Origin: Granulicella sp. L46
GTDB lineage: Bacteria > Acidobacteriota > Terriglobia > Terriglobales > Acidobacteriaceae
Direction of reading: 5' to 3'
Length of the DNA stretch: 64,000 nucleotides
NCBI RefSeq assembly: GCF_009765785.1
Contig: NZ_LMUT01000009.1
Span: forward strand, 376,786-440,785
The notes below the pieces were generated by a model. It saw only the letters and a program-made list of their open reading frames with translations. It was not told the origin of the DNA and did not search any database. Position numbers and translations under genes: made by a program. Numbering within the stretch: position 1 is the first letter of the stretch; each line of letters begins with the position of its first letter. Below are positions 1-7,210 of this stretch, in pieces.

Positions 1-454
1 GCATACGCATGTGCGCGAGGATGCGCTGCAGTTGTTTGGCTTCTACGAGGTGACGGAGAAGCTGTTGTTTGAGAAACTGCTGACGATTTCGGGCATTGGG
101 CCGAAGCTCGCGATCACGGTATTGAGTGGCATCACGGCGGACCGGCTGGTGGCGGCGATTCGTGGCGGGGACCATGGGACGCTGACGAAGATTCCGGGGA
201 TTGGGAAGAAAACGGCGGAGCGGGTGGTGTTGGAGTTGAAGGACAAAATGGAGGGCCTGGCGGGGGCGGTGCCGGTGAGCGGGTCGGCTACGCCTTCTTT
301 GGGTGCGACCGCTGAAGATGTGCTCAGTGCGCTGGTTAACCTGGGATATCCACGGCCCATTGCACAAAAAGCCGTGGAAAGCGCGGCGAAGGACTCTGCG
401 GTGTCTGCGGATTTCGAGAAGTTGTTTCGCGCGGCGATGGCCGCTGTTCGCTAG
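1..454 (+). CDS. ruvA: Holliday junction branch migration protein RuvA, 3' part (5' end outside window)
   Basis: RuvA tetramers bind four-way DNA junctions and dock the RuvB motor during recombinational repair. The frame is open from the left edge: residues before the GTG at 11 read THVREDALQLFGF, the usual end of RuvA domain I, so that GTG is internal and the true start lies upstream. Two helix-hairpin-helix motifs follow, around ISGIGPKLA and IPGIGKKTAERV. After an Ala/Gly/Ser linker comes the C-terminal RuvB-contacting domain (TAEDVLSALVNLGYP). About 150 of the usual 200 residues are present. The next gene is on the opposite strand, and no ruvB is visible. Confidence 0.95.
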   Translation, partial: HTHVREDALQLFGFYEVTEKLLFEKLLTISGIGPKLAITVLSGITADRLVAAIRGGDHGTLTKIPGIGKKTAERVVLELKDKMEGLAGAVPVSGSATPSLGATAEDVLSALVNLGYPRPIAQKAVESAAKDSAVSADFEKLFRAAMAAVR

Positions 455-470
455 CGTCTACGCGCCAGGA

Positions 471-1472
471 TTAGGCGCGGCGGCGATACTTTACGGCGAA
501 CTCATACCCTGGATTTGGCGGGTAGAGTTCGGCAACCACGCGCAGCCGTGCGGCGAGCGCAGCTGGACTGAGCAACGGATACTCCCGCTCACGCAACTCG
601 CTGTAATCGAAGTCCAGCGCGAGCGACAGGAGATAAATTGCCACCGCATCCGAGAAGGCCGCCTCCAGGTACAACGCACGGTCCTTGTCGCTGATGCTTG
701 ACGGCGCGTCCACCTGCGCGACTGGCGCCGACGCATTCAAATGATCCAGCCCAACCGCACCGTCATCGCTGGCAAACGCGCGCTGTCTTGCTGAGAAGCT
801 TGCCAGGCCGCGGTTACGTCGCGACGGCAGCGGTGTTGGCTCGGGCTGCGCGTTGGCCGGGCGACCGAACGCCAGGTTGCGGGTCTCCCAGGCGTCGATG
901 CTGGTCTCGCCACGCACGCCGCCCAGGGCTTGCTTCCATACCAAGTCTGCAAACACTTCGGGCGTTCCCGCCTGATCCACAAAGGCATGCGCGACGTTGA
1001 TGAAGAATTCGAAGCTGAGCGCAAAGCGATCGCCCATCAAGCGCGTGGAGATGAAGACTCCGCGACGTCCATGGCCAAGTTCCACATTGCGATGGCAGAT
1101 GGCGGCGTCGGAGAACTCGTCGGTGTAGGCGCTCGCGACCATGGTCGGTTCGGCGGCTGCCTCGCTCTTCAACAGCGCCTCTGCGTCCGCCTCAGGATTT
1201 TCAGAGCTCTCCGCCACGGCCTCGCGCAACGCCAGCGGGACAAAATAGTACGTGTTCGCTTTCAGCGCTGCCGTGATTGCCGTCGGCACGGTCTCAAGCA
1301 TTCGATCCAGATCGAGATCCGCGAGGCCCGTCTCGCCAAACGTGGCAAAGCTTACGCCGTTGGGGGACTGGCGGACTTCCGTATCGTGCGCGATCTGCGC
1401 GGCGTTTACCAGGCTGGCGGCGCGCACTAATTGCGGCGTGCGCGGCTGGCCGGTCTGTACAGTCTCTGCCAT
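471..1472 (-). CDS. Conserved hypothetical protein, 333 aa
   Basis: I do not recognise a named domain. The protein is acidic to neutral with no signal peptide or membrane segment. An N-terminal part (about 1-190) has a motif-like stretch GRRGVFISTRLMGDRFALSF, a low-complexity Pro/Arg/Ser linker lies near 205-225, and a C-terminal helical part follows (about 250-330). Start is the ATG at 1472. The stop lies 16 bp past the convergent end of ruvA, and the start is only 13 bp from the divergent start of the next gene, so any promoter must overlap the neighbour's coding sequence unless transcripts are leaderless. The reading frame is clean over 1 kb, so I regard it as a real gene of unknown function. 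Confidence 0.7.
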   Translation of the reverse strand: MAETVQTGQPRTPQLVRAASLVNAAQIAHDTEVRQSPNGVSFATFGETGLADLDLDRMLETVPTAITAALKANTYYFVPLALREAVAESSENPEADAEALLKSEAAAEPTMVASAYTDEFSDAAICHRNVELGHGRRGVFISTRLMGDRFALSFEFFINVAHAFVDQAGTPEVFADLVWKQALGGVRGETSIDAWETRNLAFGRPANAQPEPTPLPSRRNRGLASFSARQRAFASDDGAVGLDHLNASAPVAQVDAPSSISDKDRALYLEAAFSDAVAIYLLSLALDFDYSELREREYPLLSPAALAARLRVVAELYPPNPGYEFAVKYRRRA

Positions 1473-1485
1473 TAGCTTATTCTAA

Positions 1486-1803
1486 ATGAGTATGGCTACT
1501 GCAAACGATGTAGAACGCGCGCGACGGGATGGGCAGTTGTTTGGAATCCCACTTGGGGATCTGGGCTGGTTCCAGTCGCTGATCATGGGGGTCGCCACCG
1601 GAATGGCTGCGTTCTTCCTGACGACCTTTGTGTCCATCATGGTCCTGCTGGTCTACATGATGGCGACGGGCAAGCACCCGGACTTCGCGGAAACCTACCG
1701 TCTGGCTGGTTTTCCGGTCGGCGTGGTGGTGATGGCGCTGGCGCTTATCTTCCTCGGCGTGCAATGGGCGCGGCGTATGAAGCGCAAGACGCGCAGAACG
1801 TAA
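1486..1803 (+). CDS. Small two-TM membrane protein, 105 aa
   Basis: Unknown function. A polar N-terminus (about 1-28) leads into a hydrophobic helix (about 30-58, GVATGMAAFFLTTFVSIMVL), a short loop with KHPDFAETYRLAG, a second helix (about 75-95, GVVVMALALIFLGV) and a basic tail ending RRMKRKTRRT, which by the positive-inside rule is cytoplasmic. Start is the ATG at 1486; the alternative ATG two codons on is also possible. It diverges from the preceding gene with 13 bp between the two start codons. Confidence 0.65.
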   Translation: MSMATANDVERARRDGQLFGIPLGDLGWFQSLIMGVATGMAAFFLTTFVSIMVLLVYMMATGKHPDFAETYRLAGFPVGVVVMALALIFLGVQWARRMKRKTRRT

Positions 1804-1918
1804 GCGCAACCACTACAGAGGGCTCACCGCAAAATTCTGCGCCATCCTGGGCGTGCGAACGCGTATCCTAGCCCCACCGGTTTTCTCCATCCTGCACCCC
1901 CTCTGAGGAGTTTTTCCC

Positions 1919-3700
1919 ATGGCGAAGTTCGCTAATACCTTGCTGCGCCGAAGCACGACCGCGGCCCTGCTCACTGCAGCAATCGCGGCTGTTTGTTTCG
2001 GCGCAAATGCGCAAGACAAGAAGAAGCATGAGGAGGCTAAGCCTGTGCCTTCTTACTACGGCCCGCAGCCTCCGACCGAGACGCTCGACCTCGCGATGTA
2101 TCAGCGCATCCGCGAAGAAGGCTTTCAGCATGGCAAGGTGATGGACTTCGCCGAGGCGCTGAATGACGGCATCGGCCCGCGCCTTACCGGCTCGCCCAAC
2201 ATGGCCAAGGCGAATGCCTGGACGCGCGATACGTTGACGGCGATTGGATTGTCGAACGCGCATCTTGAAGACTGGGGCGAGTTCGGATTGGGCTGGGCGC
2301 AGGTAAATACCTGGGCACGCATGGTCTCGCCTGACCCTGAGCCACTGTGGATGCAGTCCGCGCCGTGGTCTCCTGCAACCAAGGGGCCTGTCAGCGGCGA
2401 GATCGTCTACGTGCCGCTCACGGACGCCAAGGAGCTGGACGCGCTGAAGGGTAAGCTCTCCGGCAAGATCGTTCTGCTAGGTTCCACGCGCCCCACCCCC
2501 GACATCACCAAGCCGCTCTTCACGCGCTACACCGATGAGGAGCTCAAAGAGATGCAGACGTACGAAGCAGGCCGCTCGTTCTCGCTGAGCAGCCCCGCCT
2601 TCCGGACAATGTATGCGCAGCGCATGCAAGCCGCCTCACTGCGCAGACAGGCCGTTGCGATGATGGCGGACGAAGGTGTCCTTGCCATCATCACGCCCAG
2701 CCGCGATAGCGAGGATGGGGGCGGTACCGGGATCATCTTCGACGATAACGGCGCCAACCTCGCACGCGATGCGCAGAAGCCCGAGAACGCCGTCAAGATT
2801 CCGAACGCCGTGATGATGATTGAGCACTACAACCGCCTCGCGCGGATGGTCCAGCATCATGTGCCTGTCACGCTTGAAGTCAACATTGAGACCAAGGTCA
2901 CGGGCGAGCATGAGCACGGCTTCGATACCGTCGCTGAAATCCCGGGCACCGATCCCGAGTTGAAGGACCAGGTCGTCATGGTCGGTGGGCATCTCGACAG
3001 CTGGATCTCCGGCACCGGGGCAACCGACAATGGCGCAGGCACGGTCGTTGCGATGGAGGCGGTGCGCATCCTCAAGGCGCTCGATCTGCATCCGCGGCGT
3101 ACTATTCGCATCGCGCTTTGGAGCGGTGAGGAGGAAGGCCTCTTCGGCTCGCAGGGCTATGTGAAGCAGCACTTCGGCAGCTTCGCTCCGCCGGCTACGC
3201 CTGATCCCGCCGGCATCCCCAGCTTCATGGGGCATCATGGCGCGTTCAACCCCACGCCTGAGTGGGACAAGCTTGACGCTTACTACAACCTCGATAACGG
3301 CACCGGCAAGGTGCGTGGTGTGTATACGCAGGGCAACTTCGCTATCGCGCCGATCTTCGCTCAGTGGATCGCGCCGCTCGCGGATCTAGGGGTTACGACG
3401 ATCACGAATCGCAACACCGGCGGCACCGATCACCTGTCGTTCGATGCGGTCGGGCTGCCCGGCTTCCAGTACATCCAGGATCCGATGGACTACGAGACGC
3501 GCACGCATCACTCCGACATGGACACTGTCGATCGCCTCCACCAGGGCGATCTTGAACAGGCGGCCGTCGTCGAAGCGATCTTCCTGTGGAACACCAGCCA
3601 GCGCGACGCGATGATGCCGCGCAAGCCGTATCCTCATCCCGAGCTCGATCAGAAGATGAATGCCCCGCTCAAGGGCATCTATCCGAACGCCGTCGAGTAA
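1919..3700 (+). CDS. Secreted M28-family zinc aminopeptidase with PA domain
   Basis: Exported metallopeptidase predicted to remove N-terminal residues from peptides. Residues 1-31 form a signal peptide (basic start, hydrophobic core, cleavage after ANA). A PA (protease-associated) segment with a long insert occupies roughly 150-330. The M28 catalytic core then shows the co-catalytic zinc motifs GGHLDSW and TDNGAGT (about 360-380), the catalytic pair in SGEEEGLFGS (about 402-410), a later zinc Asp in LDNGTGK and a final His in the HHSDMDTVD region. 593 residues fits PA-containing M28 proteins. A GAGGAG ribosome site precedes the ATG at 1919. A strong terminator hairpin follows the stop, so it is probably monocistronic. 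Confidence 0.9.
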   Translation: MAKFANTLLRRSTTAALLTAAIAAVCFGANAQDKKKHEEAKPVPSYYGPQPPTETLDLAMYQRIREEGFQHGKVMDFAEALNDGIGPRLTGSPNMAKANAWTRDTLTAIGLSNAHLEDWGEFGLGWAQVNTWARMVSPDPEPLWMQSAPWSPATKGPVSGEIVYVPLTDAKELDALKGKLSGKIVLLGSTRPTPDITKPLFTRYTDEELKEMQTYEAGRSFSLSSPAFRTMYAQRMQAASLRRQAVAMMADEGVLAIITPSRDSEDGGGTGIIFDDNGANLARDAQKPENAVKIPNAVMMIEHYNRLARMVQHHVPVTLEVNIETKVTGEHEHGFDTVAEIPGTDPELKDQVVMVGGHLDSWISGTGATDNGAGTVVAMEAVRILKALDLHPRRTIRIALWSGEEEGLFGSQGYVKQHFGSFAPPATPDPAGIPSFMGHHGAFNPTPEWDKLDAYYNLDNGTGKVRGVYTQGNFAIAPIFAQWIAPLADLGVTTITNRNTGGTDHLSFDAVGLPGFQYIQDPMDYETRTHHSDMDTVDRLHQGDLEQAAVVEAIFLWNTSQRDAMMPRKPYPHPELDQKMNAPLKGIYPNAVE

Positions 3701-3720
3701 GCCTCATCTGGCACCCAACC

Positions 3721-3755
3721 AGCGGCGAAGACTTCGGTCTTCGCCGCTGTTCTTT
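3721..3755 (+). terminator. Rho-independent terminator after the M28 peptidase gene
   Basis: Perfect 12-bp stem (AGCGGCGAAGAC 3721-3732 with GTCTTCGCCGCT 3737-3748) closed by a TTCG tetraloop and followed by GTTCTTT. It begins 20 bp after the peptidase stop. Confidence 0.85.
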
Positions 3756-3772
3756 GGGATCCATCCAAGGCT

Positions 3773-3819
3773 GTCATCTCGACCGAAGCGCAGCGCAATG
3801 GAGAGATCCCTGCATTCCG
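3773..3819 (+). repeat. Left 47-bp inverted repeat flanking the GIY-YIG gene
   Basis: Begins GTCATCTCGACCGAAGCG and ends CTGCATTCCG. Its reverse complement recurs at 4187-4233 with 43 of 47 positions identical by my count. The two copies bracket the GIY-YIG gene almost exactly: the left copy abuts its stop codon at 3820. Confidence 0.9.
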
Positions 3820-4158
3820 CTAAAACGCCTCAGGCTTATGAAGTTCACCAGAGAACGGTTCCACAGGCGTTCCCCACTCCGCGCTGAGGTCGCGCCACGC
3901 GGGATTACTCCCGACAATCAGGGCAACCTTCTTAATCCGGGACCATCGCTTCAATTGTTTTTCGCGAGCGATCGCGACTTGGATATCGCTATATCGTTCG
4001 AAGTAAACCAGGCGCTTGATGTTATATCGTGCACTGAAGCTTTCGGGAAACACATGATCTTTGTGCTCGGAGATTCTCTTTTCAAGCTTGGTCGTGAGCC
4101 CGATATACAGGCACTTCGAATTGCCACTGAGGATGTAAACGTAGGCAAATGTTTCCAT
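3820..4158 (-). CDS. GIY-YIG family nuclease, 112 aa
   Basis: Small single-domain nuclease of the GIY-YIG superfamily (UvrC/Slx1-like catalytic fold), which cuts DNA using a conserved Tyr pair, Arg and a metal-binding Glu. Seen: YVYIL near residue 6, LYIGL about ten residues later, Arg in KLEKRISEHK, and Glu within AIAREKQLKRW. Length is typical for the stand-alone bacterial type. Its body sits between two 47-bp inverted repeats, the layout of a small mobile unit. It may have a repair role, or it may be the enzyme that moves the repeat; the sequence does not decide. Confidence 0.85.
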   Translation of the reverse strand: METFAYVYILSGNSKCLYIGLTTKLEKRISEHKDHVFPESFSARYNIKRLVYFERYSDIQVAIAREKQLKRWSRIKKVALIVGSNPAWRDLSAEWGTPVEPFSGELHKPEAF

Positions 4159-4186
4159 AGTCTCGAAGTATGATCGCTACAGCGTT

Positions 4187-4233
4187 CGGAATGCAGTGAT
4201 CTCTCCACTACGCTTCGCTTCGGTCGAGATGAC
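4187..4233 (-). repeat. Right 47-bp inverted repeat flanking the GIY-YIG gene
   Basis: Reverse complement of the element at 3773-3819, four mismatches by my count. It starts 28 bp upstream of the nuclease start codon at 4158, so any nuclease promoter must lie in or just beside it. Confidence 0.9.
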
Positions 4234-4282
4234 AAAGCTGGGACTTCGTCCAAGGATGGAAGTCCGCGTTATAGTAGCTGGC

Positions 4283-4930
4283 ATGAAGTTGATCCCCCAC
4301 CCGCGATCCACAACGCTGCTGCTAGCCATTGACCTGGTGGGCACGGGATTGTTTGCTGCCGAAGGGGCTTCCGTGGCCGTCAATGCCAGGCTGGACCTTT
4401 TGGGCGTGCTGGTGATTGCGATCGTCACGGCGACCGGGGGCGGGATTATTCGCGACGTTCTTCTTGGGGATGCTCCGCCGAGCTCCATGCGGGACTGGCG
4501 CTATTTCTCCATCGCCCTGGTGGCAGGAGCCAGTGTTTTCCTTGTGCATTCCGCCACTCATTTTGAAAACTCTTCGTTGATTACGCTGCTGGACGCTGCG
4601 GGTCTGAGCTTTTTTGCTGTCGCCGGTGCAGCCAAGGCAGTCCAGTTTGGTCTGACTCCACTGCTCTGCATCATGCTGGGCGGGATTACCGGTGTGGGGG
4701 GCGGAGCGATCCGCGACGTATTGATCAGCCGTGTGCCCATGGTGCTTCGCGGCGATATCTATGCCACTGCGGCCTTGCTCGGTGCGGCCGTTACCGTGAT
4801 CTGCCTCCGGCTGAAAGTTCCTCCTGCCATCGCCAGCAGTTTGGGGATTGTCTCCTGCTTTGTGCTTCGCATGCTGGCCGTGCATTTCCATTGGAATTTG
4901 CCGGGGGCTGTTCCTGCGAATCCTTCATGA
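4283..4930 (+). CDS. TRIC / UPF0126 (YadS-like) channel family membrane protein
   Basis: Two tandem UPF0126 repeats, each about 85 residues with three helices and a glycine-rich kink: TATGGGIIRDVLLG in the first and GVGGGAIRDVLI in the second. Prokaryotic members of this family form trimeric monovalent-cation channels related to animal TRIC; some are proposed to carry glycine, so substrate is open. At about 215 residues the length is normal. I chose the ATG at 4283 because the family begins right before the first helix (LAIDLVGTGLFAAEG). In-frame ATGs at 4256 and 4196 also exist, but the latter falls inside the inverted repeat. Confidence 0.85.
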   Translation: MKLIPHPRSTTLLLAIDLVGTGLFAAEGASVAVNARLDLLGVLVIAIVTATGGGIIRDVLLGDAPPSSMRDWRYFSIALVAGASVFLVHSATHFENSSLITLLDAAGLSFFAVAGAAKAVQFGLTPLLCIMLGGITGVGGGAIRDVLISRVPMVLRGDIYATAALLGAAVTVICLRLKVPPAIASSLGIVSCFVLRMLAVHFHWNLPGAVPANPS

Positions 4931-4986
4931 AGCCGTCACCACGCTTCTTTGTGAGCCTCGCAGGCTAGCCGTAACATCGAAGAGGC

Positions 4987-5718
4987 ATGCCGACCCAGTT
5001 CACTCCCGAAGCCATGAAGTTTCTCCGCGGGCTCGCGCGCAACAACGACCGCGAGTGGTTCGAAGCGCGCCGCTCCACGTACGAGCGCGCCCTGAAGGCC
5101 CCAATGCTGGCGCTGATCGAGGAGATCAACGCCAGCATGATCGACTTCGCGCCCGAGCACGTGCGCCCACCCCACAAGGTCGCTATGCGGATCTATCGCG
5201 ACATTCGTTTCAGCCCGAACAAGCAGCCCTACAAGACGCACCTCTCTGCATGGTGGTCGCGCCGTGGCATGGAGAAGACCTCCGGTGGCGGCTTCTACCT
5301 GCAGATCAGCCCGCAACAGGTGATGATCGCCGCCGGCGTCTACATGCCTGAGCGCGAGCAGCTCCTGGCTCTTCGCCGGTGGATGAGTGCGCACCATGAA
5401 AGCTATCGCGCCACGCTCAAGAAGCTGCTGAAGTCACGTGGTGCCGGCATCGAGCTCAGCGAGAGTGAAGCGCTCACTCGCATGCCCAAAGGCTTTGACC
5501 GCGATGATCCAGCCGACGAACTGGTCCGCGCCAAGAGCTGGGGCGTGCGTGCGTGGCTGCCTGGAGAGGCCGCGCTCGAACCTACACTCACTCGCGAGAT
5601 CGTGCGCAGATTCCGCTTGATGACTCCGATGGTCGACACGCTCAACGACGCGATTCTGTACCGCGACGAGGACGCTGCGAGTCGAGCATCGATGAGCACC
5701 TCGAAGCGTTTCTTCTGA
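4987..5718 (+). CDS. DUF2461 family protein, 243 aa
   Basis: Matches the DUF2461 family by its hallmark segments: FLRGLARNNDREWF near residue 13, the IYRDIRFSPNKQPYKTH block near 70-86 and the GGGFYLQISP strand near 98-108. Family members are widespread cytoplasmic proteins without an established activity. No signal peptide or membrane helix. A GAAGAGG ribosome site sits just before the ATG. It follows the channel gene by 56 bp and could be cotranscribed. Confidence 0.85.
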   Translation: MPTQFTPEAMKFLRGLARNNDREWFEARRSTYERALKAPMLALIEEINASMIDFAPEHVRPPHKVAMRIYRDIRFSPNKQPYKTHLSAWWSRRGMEKTSGGGFYLQISPQQVMIAAGVYMPEREQLLALRRWMSAHHESYRATLKKLLKSRGAGIELSESEALTRMPKGFDRDDPADELVRAKSWGVRAWLPGEAALEPTLTREIVRRFRLMTPMVDTLNDAILYRDEDAASRASMSTSKRFF

Positions 5719-6023
5719 GCACAATCAAACGAAAAACCTGTGAATATGCGCTCTTAAGGGATCAAATTCGGAAACAACCATCAAATATCTGTGGAAATGG
5801 GTGATTTGACGTTGACAAAGCGTTCAAGAAGGTTGAAGGTGAACATCGGCGCGGTTCTCCGCACCCGCATGAACACTGGCGATTGCCACCTCGTAAAAGC
5901 TTCCGGCTAAGTCCGGTGGAAGACGGAACGGGAGGCCGTCAGAGGCAGGTCGGGAGATGAGCCAAGGCTCACACTCAATCCGCTTTATCTATTTCTTATT
6001 TACTTGAACGAAGGAGAAACAAT
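5719..6023 (+). other. Gene-free 305-bp leader upstream of HU with paired hairpins
   Basis: No credible protein frame. From about 5840 the sequence looks structured: CTTCC/GGAAG arms at 5900-5904 and 5918-5922 enclose a GGC...GGT core, followed at once by GACGG/CCGTC arms at 5922-5926 and 5936-5940. This could be a long structured 5' UTR of the HU gene or an independent small RNA. I could not match it to a named riboswitch or RNA family. A TTGACG/TTGACA pair at 5806-5817 resembles -35 boxes but lacks a convincing -10. Confidence 0.35.
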
Positions 6024-6320
6024 ATGGCAAAGGGAATTACAAAGACACAGCTGGTCCGCCTCCTCGCGGAGAAGCTCGAGCTCACCAACAAGCAGACCGC
6101 AGCATTCCTCGAGCTCCTGGCCGAGACCGCTGTGAAGGAGACCAAGAAGTCGGGCGAGTTCACGATCCCCGGCATCGGCAAGCTCGTCAAGGCTGAGCGC
6201 AAGGCTCGCATCGGTCGCAATCCGCAGACCGGCGAGGCCATCAAGATCAAGGCCAAGACCGTTGTGAAGTTCCGCGTGGCCAAGGTTGCCAAGGACACGA
6301 TCGCTCCGCCCAAGAAGTAA
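6024..6320 (+). CDS. HU family histone-like DNA-binding protein
   Basis: 98-residue nucleoid protein that dimerises and bends DNA through two beta arms. Seen: N-terminal helices (ITKTQLVRLLAEKLELTNKQ), the GEFTIPGIGKL strand and the arm segment with GRNPQTGEAIKIKAK, which carries the intercalating Pro. The C-terminal KVAKDTI helix and a short Pro/Lys tail follow. It has a strong ribosome site (GAAGGAGAAA) and a long structured leader, and a terminator lies about 70 bp downstream, so it is probably a highly expressed single-gene unit. Confidence 0.95.
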   Translation: MAKGITKTQLVRLLAEKLELTNKQTAAFLELLAETAVKETKKSGEFTIPGIGKLVKAERKARIGRNPQTGEAIKIKAKTVVKFRVAKVAKDTIAPPKK

Positions 6321-6390
6321 CGAGCGTCTCGCTAACGAGTGCCCTAATACTTCGGGTTTAGTTTTTGGGTCTTGTGGAGGCTAGTGAGAA

Positions 6391-6435
6391 GGGCCGGAGA
6401 ATCGACGCGCATTGCGTCGGCTCTCCGGCCCTTTT
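6391..6435 (+). terminator. Rho-independent terminator after the HU gene
   Basis: GGGCCGGAGA (6391-6400) pairs with TCTCCGGCCC (6422-6431); an inner CGACGC/GCGTCG helix (6403-6408/6414-6419) extends it, and TTTT follows at 6432. It lies between convergent genes and may serve both. Confidence 0.8.
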
Positions 6436-6442
6436 GACGTTC

Positions 6443-7210
6443 TTAGCGAACCTGAGCGACAGCCGGCGCATCCTGCGTGGCGCGCGGCAGAAATGCTCGC
6501 ACCACCAGCGCCAGTCCCACCGAAATAATCAGCCCCTGCCGCAGCGGCTGCGCGTTGAAGCTCCATCCAAACACTGCCAGCACCAGGAACACTGCGACAA
6601 AATAAATCTCGCCCAACAGCGCCTGCACCCAATGCGGTCGTACTCCTGCCGACGCGATTTGTGGTTTCGTCGCAGGCAAAAAGCGCGGCACGGCCTTTTT
6701 GTAGTCGAGATACGCTTGCCCAAACTGCGCGGTGAGGAACGGCTCTTCTGCCAGCGCCAGCCGCACCTGGAAGATCCACAGCAGCACTACCGCGAACACC
6801 GCGCCGCTTGGTGGCATGAGAATCGTCACCCCCAGCATGTGCAGCAGCGTGCCCAGGTAGAGCGGATTGCGCGTGCGACGATAGGGGCCATCCGCCAGCA
6901 TCGTCTCGCCGTGCATGGTCGGCGATTTCACGATGCTTGACCCCACGTAGGCCGATCCCCACACCCGCAGCCACGCGCCAAGGCCCGTCAGCAGCAGGGC
7001 GACCACGAGCAGCGTAATCGTCGCCGCATCAAACGCCAGCCATCCCTGCTTGGTCAGCGCCGTGGACAGGACCAGCCACGTCGAGCTCGTCGTGAACCCT
7101 GGTACACCCGCCAGCGAATGCATGAACAGCCACGGCGCTGTGAAGCCAAGAATGTAAATGAGCGCGTGAATCGCGAAGCGGAAACGATACTCAAAACGTG
7201 TAGCCTGCAT
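6443..7210 (-). CDS. Isoprenylcysteine carboxyl methyltransferase-like membrane methyltransferase
   Basis: Integral membrane protein of the ICMT/PEMT-like superfamily, SAM-dependent methyltransferases acting on membrane-embedded substrates. Diagnostic segment: DGPYRRTRNPLYLGTLLHMLG (about 108-128), the SAM-binding and catalytic stretch, then EEPFLTAQFGQAYLDYKKAVPRFLP near 155-180. About five to six helices. Bacterial members have unknown substrates. The ATG overlaps the stop of the upstream amidohydrolase by one base (TGATG), so the two are translationally coupled. Confidence 0.82.
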   Translation of the reverse strand: MQATRFEYRFRFAIHALIYILGFTAPWLFMHSLAGVPGFTTSSTWLVLSTALTKQGWLAFDAATITLLVVALLLTGLGAWLRVWGSAYVGSSIVKSPTMHGETMLADGPYRRTRNPLYLGTLLHMLGVTILMPPSGAVFAVVLLWIFQVRLALAEEPFLTAQFGQAYLDYKKAVPRFLPATKPQIASAGVRPHWVQALLGEIYFVAVFLVLAVFGWSFNAQPLRQGLIISVGLALVVRAFLPRATQDAPAVAQVR

